Positions 35,501 to 42,737 of a stretch of DNA of 64,000 bases are shown here, in pieces. The position numbers were made by a program, and so were the translations under genes. The notes under the pieces were generated by a model. The model made no database searches. It was given only the letters and a program-made list of their open reading frames with translations, and was not told where the DNA came from. The DNA is from DASXQK01 sp963757155 (GTDB taxonomy: Bacteria > Pseudomonadota > Alphaproteobacteria > Dongiales > Dongiaceae): assembly GCA_963757155.1 (NCBI GenBank), contig CAVWQS010000002.1, forward strand, positions 1 through 64,000. Reading direction: 5' to 3'. Position 1 is the first letter of the stretch. Each line of letters opens with the position of its first letter.

Positions 35501-36006
35501 TCGGTGAGGGTCGCCCAGGCGGCATAGCGCGCAGCGAGATCCAGATCGGCCTTGTGGGCCGCGTCGTCCTCCATCCAGCCATTGACCTTGCGGGCGAAGG
35601 CGAGCTCGGTGAGCGGCTCCCCCAGATGCGCCTCGAGCTCGCGGGCGAGTGCCTCGCCGTCGAAGGCCGCCGCGGCCTCGGGCTTATGGGCCTTCAGCGC
35701 CTGGCGCTGGACGAAAAGCCGCTTGCAGGTGAAGACCGGCGCCAAAGCGTGATGGCGCTCGGCCAATTCCCCCAGCTCGCGGCTGATGCCGAAGAGGCGG
35801 CCGACGAAATCCTCGAGATGGGGCGCCAGCTCGATCAGGAAGGCCGATTCCTCCTTGCCCGACAGGGGCGCCGCACGGGCAGCCAGCAGGCGCTGGCTGA
35901 GCGCCGGGGCCAGGCTCTCGAGGAAGAGCGCATCGATGCGCGCCAGGCCTTCGCTGGCATAGAGATCGGCGAAGGCCAGGCCATGGGCAAGCCGGAGGTC
36001 GCTCAC
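32548..36006 (-). CDS. Large FAD/NAD(P)/Fe-S oxidoreductase: GltD-like and PyrK-like modules fused (NfnBA-like)
   Basis: The protein has 1152 residues. Residues 1-230 are helical with no clear family. Then cysteine clusters Cys238/241/249/272 and Cys312/315/319 suggest Fe-S sites. A GltD-like pyridine-nucleotide:disulfide reductase core follows, with KVLVVGLGPAGFTLSHYM (373-390) and VVIGGGLTAIDTATEAL (about 550). From about 850 a PyrK-like module begins: FHPGEFYRLQNF binds flavin, ETVLLAGGGLGNAVLFSIG binds NAD(P), and CMMKEVCAQC plus a later FSC give a 2Fe-2S site. The domain pair equals NfnB plus NfnA, which couple NADH, NADPH and ferredoxin. It lies 11 bp after the agmatinase-family gene on the same strand. 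Confidence 0.8.
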   Translation of the reverse strand: MSDLRLAHGLAFADLYASEGLARIDALFLESLAPALSQRLLAARAAPLSGKEESAFLIELAPHLEDFVGRLFGISRELGELAERHHALAPVFTCKRLFVQRQALKAHKPEAAAAFDGEALARELEAHLGEPLTELAFARKVNGWMEDDAAHKADLDLAARYAAWATLTEAGRAKHGAGVLFKAPRKLDPYHLVPVETVDRHGVSMAELDPHHHRHREGFALTDPGTDLTGALDQAHYCIFCHHQGKDSCSRGLKERDGSFKKSPFQVTLAGCPLEEKISEMHSLKAEGVPLGALAMIVVDNPMAAATGHRICNDCMKACIYQKQEPVDIPQAETRTLKDILELPWGFEIYGLLTRWNPLNLRDPLAKPASGKKVLVVGLGPAGFTLSHYMLNDGHTVVAIDGLKIEPLPGEFSGRTPEGVPAVFKPIRDIRELHENLDDRAMAGFGGVAEYGITVRWDKNFLKIIRLLIERRAGFAMFGGVRFGGTLTLEQAFALGFDHVALCLGAGKPTILDMPHQLAPGVRMASDFLMALQLTGAAKAESIANLQLRLPAVVIGGGLTAIDTATEALAYYPRQVEKFLGRFETLAAERGEAAVRAAWTPAESRIAEEFIAHARAIRAERARAAAEGEAPRLTTLMDEWGGVTIAYRRRMIDSPSYTLNHEEVEKALQEGIRFAEGLTPTEIQVDEAGHAAAICLKRADGSTATLPARAVLVAAGTRPNTVLAREDAEHFALDGQYFSAVDVSGEPVTPERLAKPAHVHVLHQIREDGRAVSFFGDLHPSFAGNVVKAMGGVKQGWPVVAGALAGLAQSASPEDPAEFTARMNHLLRPHVVAVNRLTPTIVEVVVRAPQAARNFHPGEFYRLQNFETLADRVDGTTLAMEGLALTGAWTEPESGLVGTIVLEMGGSSDLCMLLKPGEPVILMGPTGTPTETPAGETVLLAGGGLGNAVLFSIGRAFKAAGSRVLYFAGYKRLQDRYKVAEIEAAADVVVWASDEAPGFTPGRPQDKAIAANIVRAMTAYQQGELGPKTIDLSEVDRIIAIGSDGMMAAVARARHEVLKPWLKPHHHAIGSINSPMQCMMKEVCAQCLQRHHDPETGKETIVFSCFNQDQPLDAVDFGALRRRLSQNGVQEKLTVQWVDRCLRRLGRRGAAA

Positions 36007-36017
36007 GATCGAATCCC

Positions 36018-36911
36018 TCAGACTTGCGGTGCGGTAAGGCTGAGGTATTGCCAGGCGACAGTCGCCGCGGCGAGCGCGGTGATCTCGGCCACGTCATAGG
36101 GCGGGGCGACCTCGACCACATCCATGCCGACGAAATCGATGCCGGCGAGCTTGTCGAGGATCGCCTTCACCTGCCAGGTCCACAAGCCCCCCACCTCCGG
36201 CGTGCCGGTGCCCGGCGCCTGGGAGGGATCGAGGGCATCGATGTCGAAGGAGAGATAGGTCTTGCCGTGGCCCACCTTGGCGCGGATGGCTTCGATCACC
36301 GCCTCGGGCCCGCGGGCGTGGACCTCCTGCGCCGTCACGATGGTGACGCCCTTGCCCACCGTCCAATCCCAGATGTCGCGGGCCAGCGGCGAGCGGATGC
36401 CGATCTGGATCATGCGGTGGGGATCGACGAGGCCCTCCTCGATGGCGTGGTAGAAGACCGAGCCATGGCCGTAGACCTGGCCGAAGGTATCCGGCCAGGT
36501 ATCGACATGGGCGTCGAAATGGATGAGCCCGACGGGGCCCTGCTTCTTGGCGACCGCGCGCAGCAGCGGCAAAGTGATCGCGTGATCGCCGCCCAGCGTG
36601 ATCAGATGCCGGCATCGCGCCGCCTGCTCCTCGATCAGCTTGAGGCTCGCGAGCGTGTCGCCCAGCGCGATCTCGAAATCGCCGATATCGGAAAACGGCA
36701 TGGCCTGGGGATTGCGCCAGTTCAGCGGATTGACGCCATCCACCAGCATGCGGCTGATGCCGCGGATCGCCATGGGCCCGAAGCGCGCCCCGGCGCGATG
36801 GCTGGTGCCGATGTCGAAAGGCACGCCGGCGCAGACGATAGGCGCATCGCGGTCCTCATTGGCCGTCCCCAGGAAGCTCGGCCGGGTGGAGAATGTCGGT
36901 ACGATTGCCAT
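36018..36911 (-). CDS. Agmatinase-family ureohydrolase
   Basis: This 297-residue dimanganese hydrolase is of the agmatinase/guanidinobutyrase type. Metal ligands are in TLGGDHAITLPLL, LIHFDAHVDTW and LSFDIDALDPSQAPGTGTPEVGG, all intact. The SHRAGARFGPMAIRGISR segment is typical of agmatinases. ATG 36911. The gene precedes the large flavoprotein by 11 bp and both lie just downstream of hutH on the same strand, so a role in guanidino-compound or histidine-linked nitrogen use is possible (formiminoglutamate hydrolysis cannot be excluded). Confidence 0.88.
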   Translation of the reverse strand: MAIVPTFSTRPSFLGTANEDRDAPIVCAGVPFDIGTSHRAGARFGPMAIRGISRMLVDGVNPLNWRNPQAMPFSDIGDFEIALGDTLASLKLIEEQAARCRHLITLGGDHAITLPLLRAVAKKQGPVGLIHFDAHVDTWPDTFGQVYGHGSVFYHAIEEGLVDPHRMIQIGIRSPLARDIWDWTVGKGVTIVTAQEVHARGPEAVIEAIRAKVGHGKTYLSFDIDALDPSQAPGTGTPEVGGLWTWQVKAILDKLAGIDFVGMDVVEVAPPYDVAEITALAAATVAWQYLSLTAPQV

Positions 36912-37013
36912 GATCAGCTCTCAGCGTTCCGGAGCCGGCTGTTCTAACCGATGGAACCCGGCCGCGCTACTGCCGCAAGACCCTCAGCACCCTATGGGGA
37001 TTGGGACCGCCAA

Positions 37014-37144
37014 AGAAGGAAGTGAACCACAGAGCCACGGAGGCACAGAGGGGGTGGGTCAGCGCCCCTCCTGTGGTCAGGCGCGCCTCAAAAAATGCTT
37101 TCTTCTCTGTGTCTCTGTGCCTCTGTGGTGAACTCTTCTTTGTC
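37014..37144. repeat. Imperfect inverted repeat built of ACCACAGAG / CACAGAG units
   Basis: The left arm (37014-37051) contains GTGAACCACAGAGCCACGGA followed by GGCACAGAG. The right arm (37105-37144) carries CTCTGTGTCTCTGTGCCTCT followed by GTGGTGAAC, its near reverse complement. Short CACAGAG units repeat within each arm. The element fills the gap between hutH and the agmatinase-family gene. Related CACAGAG-rich intergenic elements are common in diverse bacteria and look like dispersed non-coding repeats. Confidence 0.75.
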
Positions 37145-37150
37145 TTCCCG

Positions 37151-38671
37151 TCAGATTACCGCGAGCGATTTGAGCTTCCCCGACTGCACCAGGGCCTTGG
37201 CGGCGGCGATGTCGGGGTACATGGCGCGGTCCTGGTCCCAGAAGGCGACGGATTGGCGCAAGCTCGCCTTGGCCGCCTCCAGCGCCGGCGAGGATTTGAG
37301 CGGGGCGCGCAGATCGATGCCCTGGGCCGCGGCCAGCAGCTCGATGGCGACGATGCCCGCGGTATTCTCCGCCATCTCCTGGAGCCGCCGCGCGGCGAAG
37401 GTGGCCATGCTGACGTGATCTTCCTGATTGGCGGAGGTGGGCAGGGAATCGACGCTGGCCGGGTGGGCCAGGCTCTTGTTCTCGCTGGCCAGCGCCGCCG
37501 CCGTCACATGGGCGATCATGAAGCCGGAATTGAGCCCGGGATCGGCGACGAGGAAGGGCGGCAGGCCGCCCATATGCTGGTCGGTCAGCAGCGCGATCCG
37601 GCGTTCGGCCAGCGCGCCGATCTCGGCGATGGCAACCGCCATGGCATCGGCGGCGAGTGCCACCGGCTCGGCATGGAAATTGCCGCCGGAGACGATTTCG
37701 TTCGTGTCGGCGAAGACCAGAGGATTGTCGGAGACGGCATTGATCTCGCGCCCGATGACGCCGGCGGCATAGCGCAGCTGGTCGAGCACGGCACCCATCA
37801 CCTGGGGCTGGCAGCGCAGCGAATAGGGATCCTGGACCCGGTCGTCGCCCTCGATATGGGAGCGGCGGATCTCGCTGCCGGCCATGAGCTGGGCCAGGGT
37901 GCGGGCGACCTCGATCTGGCCGGGCTGGCCGCGGAGATGATGGATGCGGGGATCGAAGGGGGCATCGCTGCCGGCCGCCGCATCGACGCTCATGGCGCCC
38001 GTGACCAAAGCGGCGGCGAAGACCTGGGCCGCGGCGAAGAGGCCGGCGGCGGCCAGCACGGCGGAGACCTGGGTGCCATTGAGCAGCGCCAGCCCCTCCT
38101 TGGCCGCGAGATCCAGCGGCTTCAGCCCGGCCCGGGCGAGCCCGTCGCGGGCGGGCTGGATGCGACCCTCGATGCGCACCTCGCCCTCGCCCATGAGGGC
38201 AGCGCTCATATGGGCGAGCGGGGCCAGATCGCCCGACGCCCCCACCGAGCCCTTGGCGGGGATGCAGGGATAGACCTCGGCATTGACCAGGGCCGCCAGG
38301 GCCTCGACGGTGCTGCGCCGCACGCCCGAGGCGCCGCGGGCGAGCCCGTTGATCTTGGCGATCATGATGCCCCGGACCAGCCGATCCTCCAGCAGCGGAC
38401 CGGTGCCGGCGGCATGGGAGAGGACGAGGCGGCGCTGGAGCTCGGTCACGGCCTCGGCGGGGATGCGGGTCTTGGCCAGGCTGCCGAAGCCGGTATTGAC
38501 GCCATAGGCGGTGCGGCCCTCCTCGACGATCCGGCGCACCACCCCCGCCGAGGCCTCCACCGCGGCCCAAGCCGAGGGATCGACCTCGATCCGGCGCCGG
38601 TCGTCCAGCAGCCGCTCGAGATCGCCGAGGGTGAGTTCGCCGGGACGGAGCCGGAAGACCTCATTGCCCAT
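37151..38671 (-). CDS. hutH: Histidine ammonia-lyase
   Basis: This 506-residue enzyme removes ammonia from histidine to give urocanate. The Ala-Ser-Gly that forms the MIO cofactor is at 145-147 (GSVGASGDLAPLAHM). YGVNTGFGSLAKTRI, NGTQVSAVLAAAG, SDNPLVF, GGNFHAEPVALAAD and PTSANQEDHVSM are all conserved. ATG 38671 follows a possible weak site. No hutU, hutI or hutC lies next to it; an N-formylglutamate amidohydrolase is 23 kb away. A HutC-type operator lies 18 bp upstream of the start, so urocanate-responsive control is likely. Confidence 0.96.
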   Translation of the reverse strand: MGNEVFRLRPGELTLGDLERLLDDRRRIEVDPSAWAAVEASAGVVRRIVEEGRTAYGVNTGFGSLAKTRIPAEAVTELQRRLVLSHAAGTGPLLEDRLVRGIMIAKINGLARGASGVRRSTVEALAALVNAEVYPCIPAKGSVGASGDLAPLAHMSAALMGEGEVRIEGRIQPARDGLARAGLKPLDLAAKEGLALLNGTQVSAVLAAAGLFAAAQVFAAALVTGAMSVDAAAGSDAPFDPRIHHLRGQPGQIEVARTLAQLMAGSEIRRSHIEGDDRVQDPYSLRCQPQVMGAVLDQLRYAAGVIGREINAVSDNPLVFADTNEIVSGGNFHAEPVALAADAMAVAIAEIGALAERRIALLTDQHMGGLPPFLVADPGLNSGFMIAHVTAAALASENKSLAHPASVDSLPTSANQEDHVSMATFAARRLQEMAENTAGIVAIELLAAAQGIDLRAPLKSSPALEAAKASLRQSVAFWDQDRAMYPDIAAAKALVQSGKLKSLAVI

Positions 38672-38688
38672 GATCAGGCCTCGCCAAC

Positions 38689-38700
38689 TTGTCTATACAA
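38689..38700 (-). promoter_or_regulatory. Predicted HutC-type operator upstream of hutH
   Basis: TTGTATAGACAA, read on the minus strand, is a near-perfect dyad (TTGT...ACAA) and matches the type of site bound by the GntR-family repressor HutC in hut promoters of other proteobacteria. It is 18 bp upstream of the hutH start. HutC itself is not in the window. Confidence 0.65.
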
Positions 38701-38917
38701 CTTCGGCTTGATAGCATGCCCCCGCTTCCGCGAAAAGCCGGGCCCGCGAAAAGCAGCTCAAGTCCCGCACGGGACATCAGTTTCTGCCCATGTCGCCTAA
38801 CGGGCAAATGATGTCGCCGCCGCACGTGGGACCGAGGGCGGCCTTGACTAGCTTGTGCCGGCTAAAGGAAAACAGCTGATCGCGGCCGCTGGCCGCTGGC
38901 ATGCAAGGACCTGGATC

Positions 38918-39628
38918 ATGGCCGATGAAGGCGAACTCGATCTGAACAGCTTGTCGGACGACGATCTCGTGCAGCAGATGCATGACGATCTCTACGACGG
39001 CCTCAAGGAAGAGATCGAGCAGTCGGTCCATATCCTGCTGAACCGCGGCTGGACCCCCTATGACACCCTGACCAAGGCGCTGGTCGAGGGCATGCGCATC
39101 GTCGGCATCGATTTCCGCGACGGCATCCTCTTCGTGCCCGAGGTCCTCCTGGCCGCCAATGCCATGAAGGCCGGCATGTTCATCCTGCGCCCGCTGCTGG
39201 CGGAGACCGGCGCGCCCAAGATCGGCAAGATGGTGATCGGCACCGTCAAGGGCGACATCCACGACATCGGCAAGAACCTGGTCGCCATGATGATGGAGGG
39301 TGCCGGGTTCGAGGTCGTCAATATCGGGATCAACAACCCGGTCGAGAACTACCTGAAGGCGATCGACGAGCATAAGCCCGACATTCTCGGCATGTCGGCG
39401 CTGCTCACCACCACCATGCCCTATATGAAGGTGGTCATCGACACGCTGATCGAGAAAGGCATGCGCAACGACTATGTGGTGCTGGTCGGCGGCGCGCCGC
39501 TGAACGAGGCCTTCGCCAATTCCGTCGGCGCCGATGCCTATTGCCGCGACGCCGCCGTGGCGGTGGAGACGGCCAAGACCTTCATGGCCAAGCGCCAGGG
39601 GTCGGTCGCCTCGCAGGTGAAGAGCTGA
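38918..39628 (+). CDS. Corrinoid (B12-binding) protein of a methyltransferase system
   Basis: The protein has 236 residues. The N-terminal four-helix cap covers about 10-95 (VQQMHDDLYDGLKEEIEQSV, FVPEVLLAANAMKAGM). The cobalamin-binding domain follows, with DIHDIGKN giving the DxHxxG motif (His115 would be the lower cobalt ligand), then VVNIGINNPVENYLKAI, LGMSALLTTTMPYM and VLVGGAPLN. It is the carrier that accepts methyl groups from a substrate-specific methyltransferase and passes them to the methyl-THF enzyme. No such methyltransferase is adjacent; the matching THF enzymes are 17-22 kb away. A terminator follows at 39653. Confidence 0.92.
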   Translation: MADEGELDLNSLSDDDLVQQMHDDLYDGLKEEIEQSVHILLNRGWTPYDTLTKALVEGMRIVGIDFRDGILFVPEVLLAANAMKAGMFILRPLLAETGAPKIGKMVIGTVKGDIHDIGKNLVAMMMEGAGFEVVNIGINNPVENYLKAIDEHKPDILGMSALLTTTMPYMKVVIDTLIEKGMRNDYVVLVGGAPLNEAFANSVGADAYCRDAAVAVETAKTFMAKRQGSVASQVKS

Positions 39629-39652
39629 CGAGCGCTCCCGACTGATCTTCGC

Positions 39653-39680
39653 GGGCGGCTTCGGCCGCCCGTTTCGTTTC
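39653..39680 (+). terminator. Rho-independent terminator after the corrinoid protein gene
   Basis: GGGCGGC (39653-39659) pairs with GCCGCCC (39664-39670) around a TTCG loop and is followed by GTTTCGTTTC. It lies between two convergent genes. Confidence 0.8.
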
Positions 39681-39699
39681 AGGGGGGCGGAGCGACCCG

Positions 39700-40449
39700 C
39701 TACATCAACCTGCCGTAGCGATGCAGGCCGGGACCATAGATGGCGAGCCAGTCGCGGGCGCGGTCCATGTCGGGGCAGAGGGTCTCGGCCAGGCGCCAGA
39801 ATCGCGGCCCGTGATTGAGCTCGCGCAGATGGGCGACCTCATGGGCGACGACATAATCCATCACGAAGCGGGGCGCCAGGATCAGGCGCCAGGAGAAATT
39901 GAGCACGCCGTCGGGCGAGCAGCTGCCCCAGCGGCTGCGGGGATCGCGCACGCCGATGCGCCGGATCCGCTTGCCCAGCTCATCGGCCTTCTGCAGCGCC
40001 CGGCGCTCGAATTCCCGGCGCGCCTCCAGCTTCAGCCAATCCTCGACCCGGCGGGGCAGATGCTCCGGCCGGCCGGCGACATGGATCTCCCCGGCCTCGC
40101 GCCAGACGACGCCGCGGTTGGCCTGGCGGTGGCGGATGCGGTGCTCGACCCCGAGGTAGGGGATCGAGACGCCATGCAGGAAGGGCAGCGGCTCGGGCAT
40201 GCGCGAGAGCCGTTCCTGGATCCAGCCCTTGTTGGACAGGGCGAAGCGGCGCCCATCCTCCTTGGTCGCCCGGGCGGGCAGGACGACCACGATGCTGCCG
40301 CCATGGTCGAGGCGGATGATGATCCGGCGCGCCCGCTCGTTCTTCTCGAAGACCAGGGGAACCGCCCGGTCACCCACCGCCAGCAGGTTGCTGCCGATGA
40401 CGGCCGGCTGGCAGCGGAGACGGGGCGAGGTGGCGGGGGGCTGGGACAT
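39700..40449 (-). CDS. YgjP-type zinc metallopeptidase (DUF45)
   Basis: The 249-residue protein starts at ATG 40449 (MSQPPATSPR); a frame open to 40485 is less likely. The zinc site is AHEVAHLRELNHGPRFW (HExxH with a third histidine), and RSRWGSCSPDGVLNFSWRLI is the family signature. VFEKNERARRIIIRLDHGG opens the domain. YgjP proteins are SprT-like intracellular peptidases of unclear substrate. Convergent with the corrinoid gene. Confidence 0.88.
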   Translation of the reverse strand: MSQPPATSPRLRCQPAVIGSNLLAVGDRAVPLVFEKNERARRIIIRLDHGGSIVVVLPARATKEDGRRFALSNKGWIQERLSRMPEPLPFLHGVSIPYLGVEHRIRHRQANRGVVWREAGEIHVAGRPEHLPRRVEDWLKLEARREFERRALQKADELGKRIRRIGVRDPRSRWGSCSPDGVLNFSWRLILAPRFVMDYVVAHEVAHLRELNHGPRFWRLAETLCPDMDRARDWLAIYGPGLHRYGRLM

Positions 40450-40499
40450 GGACCCAAGTGTTGCGGAGGGCCCGCCGCCAAGCAAGGGAACTCGATGGC

Positions 40500-41435
40500 T
40501 TATAGGAGTTTCTTCCTAGCCTCCATCTCCGACTCCCGTTCCAGAAGAGCGGCTTTACGCTTGATTCCCCACCGATATCCGGTGAGACCGCCGTTTTGGC
40601 CCCGGGCCCGATGGCAGGGCACGATGAGGGAAATCGGGTTGGTGGCGCAGGCACGGCCCACGGCGCGGGATGCGCCAGCATTGCCCAAGGATCGGGCAAT
40701 CTCGCCATAGCTCCTTGTTTCGCCGAGGGGAATCCGCTGCAGTTCCTGCCAGACCCGGCGCTGGAAAGCGGTCGCCCGGATATCCAGCGGCAGAGCGACA
40801 TGGGGTTCTTTTCCTGCCAGATAGGCCAGCAGGGCGTCGAGCGCCCGGCCGAGCTCGCCATCGTCCCGGCGGATGCTCTCCGCGGCGTGGAAATCATGCC
40901 GGAGCTCGCGCTCCAGCGCAGCGTCGCTGTCGCCCAGCCCGACGAAGCAGATGCCCCGGGGCGTGGCCGCCGCCAGCAGCCGCCCCAGCGGCGAGGCGGC
41001 GGTGCCATAGGCGATCTCGGCCCCCTTGCCGCCCTTGGCGTAGGTGGCAGGCGTCATGCCGATGAGCCCGTCGGCCCGCTCATAGACCCGGCTGGAGGAG
41101 CCGTAGCCCGCCCCATAGGTGGCCGCCGCTACCCCTTCGCCCTGCTGCAGCTCATCGCGGAAGCGGGCCAGGCGGTGCTGGTCGCCATAGTCATGGGGGC
41201 TCACCCCCATGGCCCGGCGGAACTGGCGCTGCAGATGCCAGGGGCTGAGGCCGCAATGGGCGCCGAGCTCGGCCAAGGTGAAGCGCTCCCCCTCGGCCAC
41301 CCGGGCCTCGATGAAGCGGCAGGCCCGTTCGATCGCGTCCAAGGGCTTGTCTGACTTCGCCGGGGTTGGCGGCTTCGCCGCGGGCCGGCGGGCGGGGGCC
41401 GTCCTCTGGGTTTCCTTGAACCGTGCCATGTCCAT
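40500..41435 (-). CDS. Ada-like regulator / O6-methylguanine-DNA methyltransferase lacking the zinc N-terminal domain
   Basis: The protein has 311 residues. An AraC-type helix-turn-helix domain (about 33-135: FTLAELGAHCGLSPWHLQRQ, DGLIGMTPATY) is fused to a DNA-alkyltransferase domain (about 140-305) with the acceptor cysteine Cys274 in IVPCHRARGQ. The first Ada domain, which senses methyl phosphotriesters through four cysteines, is missing, so activation must differ from E. coli Ada. An N-terminal basic, Pro/Ala-rich stretch takes its place. It repairs alkylated guanine and may regulate repair genes. Confidence 0.88.
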   Translation of the reverse strand: MDMARFKETQRTAPARRPAAKPPTPAKSDKPLDAIERACRFIEARVAEGERFTLAELGAHCGLSPWHLQRQFRRAMGVSPHDYGDQHRLARFRDELQQGEGVAAATYGAGYGSSSRVYERADGLIGMTPATYAKGGKGAEIAYGTAASPLGRLLAAATPRGICFVGLGDSDAALERELRHDFHAAESIRRDDGELGRALDALLAYLAGKEPHVALPLDIRATAFQRRVWQELQRIPLGETRSYGEIARSLGNAGASRAVGRACATNPISLIVPCHRARGQNGGLTGYRWGIKRKAALLERESEMEARKKLL

Positions 41436-41526
41436 CGCCTCGATCCTTCCGAAGTCTAGCCGATGGAGGATGAGATAGGTGATCGGCCGGCCGGCCTCTA
41501 TCCGATGGTTGCGGCGGTGTAAAAGC

Positions 41527-42087
41527 TCAGTCGATCCAGTCGATGATGTGCTCTTCCGGCGGGCCGGCCTCGTCCTCGCTGATGACCCGGCCGCGCACGG
41601 AAATCCCGGCCTGATGCACGGTATCGCGGTCGCCCGAGACCAGATAATGCCACCAATAGAGGTCGCGGCCCTCGTTCACCAGGCGATAGGCACAGGTGGA
41701 GGGCAGCCATTTCAGACGCTCCACCTCGGTCAGCGTCAGGGAGAGGCAGTCGTTCACCTTCTGCTGCCGATTCGCGTAATCCGAGCAGCGGCAGGTCTTG
41801 AGGTCGAGAAGCCGGCAGGCGATCTCGGTATGATCGACCTCGCCGGTATCGTCGTATTCCAGCTTCACCAGGCAGCAGCGGGCGCAGCCGTCGCAGAGCG
41901 ATTCCCATTCGGGCCGGCTCATCTGGGCGAGCGTCTTGGTCCGCCAGAAGGGCTCGGCCGCCGGCGCCGGGGCCGCGCCCTTGATGGCCTTCCGCGGCCC
42001 CGGGGGCTTGGAGGCGGCGGGCCCAGAGGCGGCGGGCCTGGAGGCAGGGGTCCTAGAGCCTTTTGCTGAGGTCTTTGGCGATGTCAT
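41527..42087 (-). CDS. UPF0260/YcgN-family cysteine-cluster protein
   Basis: The 186-residue protein (ATG 42087; a start at 42120 is also open) has a Pro/Ala/Lys-rich N-terminus with short tandem repeats (PAASGPAASKPP). The conserved domain is at about 45-185: SLCDGCARCCLVK, CRLLDLKTCRCSDYANRQ, and a later Cys in LPSTCAYRL, a pattern thought to bind zinc or Fe-S. WWHYLVSGD is typical. The start lies inside the SCO gene, so the two are co-translated. Function unknown. Confidence 0.85.
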   Translation of the reverse strand: MTSPKTSAKGSRTPASRPAASGPAASKPPGPRKAIKGAAPAPAAEPFWRTKTLAQMSRPEWESLCDGCARCCLVKLEYDDTGEVDHTEIACRLLDLKTCRCSDYANRQQKVNDCLSLTLTEVERLKWLPSTCAYRLVNEGRDLYWWHYLVSGDRDTVHQAGISVRGRVISEDEAGPPEEHIIDWID

Positions 42088-42658
42088 CGGCGGTTGCCTG
42101 CGGGGCGTAATGGGTGACATAGGTCCCGTCCGGGCCCATGAGATAGATCAGCGCCGTATGGTCCATGGCGTAGTTCGGCCCCTCGCCCGCCTTGGCATAA
42201 TAGACCCGATATTCCTTGGCCACCGCTGCGATATCGGCGGGGCTGCCGGTCAGCATCACCAGCCGGGGGGTGAAATTGGCGGCATAGTCCTTCAGCGCCT
42301 TGGCGGTGTCGCGCTCCGGATCGACGGTGATGAAGACCGGCGTCACCTTCTCGGCCTTCGGCCCCAGGTCGGCCATGGCGTCGGTCAGGGTCTGCAGGGT
42401 CGTCGGGCAGACGTCGGGGCAATTGGTATAGCCGAAGAAGACCAGCGTGTACTCGCCGCGGAAATCGGCGTCGCTGCGGGGTTTGCCATTCTGGTCGGTC
42501 AGCTTGAAGGGCCCGCCGATGGCCGCCGCCCCCATCTCCTGGGCGACCTTCCCCTGCCAGAGGCTCTGCCCCCAGGGGGTATAGGCCAGGACGACCACGG
42601 CCACCGCCAGGAGCAGGGCAGCGAAGGCGATGATCCGGACCGCGGGGTTCTGGGGCAT
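42053..42658 (-). CDS. SCO1/SenC-family copper chaperone
   Basis: This 201-residue membrane-anchored thioredoxin-fold protein delivers copper to cytochrome oxidase CuA. An N-terminal transmembrane helix (about 9-26, IIAFAALLLAVAVVVLAYT) is followed by the copper motif CPDVC (Cys80, Cys84) in FFGYTNCPDVCPTTLQ, and the third ligand is the His in YAMDHTALIYLMG. Length and motifs are normal. It is first in a two-gene operon with the YcgN-type gene. No oxidase genes are in the window. Confidence 0.93.
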   Translation of the reverse strand: MPQNPAVRIIAFAALLLAVAVVVLAYTPWGQSLWQGKVAQEMGAAAIGGPFKLTDQNGKPRSDADFRGEYTLVFFGYTNCPDVCPTTLQTLTDAMADLGPKAEKVTPVFITVDPERDTAKALKDYAANFTPRLVMLTGSPADIAAVAKEYRVYYAKAGEGPNYAMDHTALIYLMGPDGTYVTHYAPQATADDIAKDLSKRL

Positions 42659-42737
42659 GAGGCCCTCCCTATAGGCTCAGGGAGTCGGGGGATCAATCAT
42701 TCCCGCGGCATTATCACAGGAAGATGAGGCGCGAGGC

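Noticed and set aside
33439..36099. Plus-strand frame of 886 codons antisense to the large flavoprotein
   Set aside because: Composition is unnatural (His/Arg/Gly-rich) and the minus-strand protein is clear.
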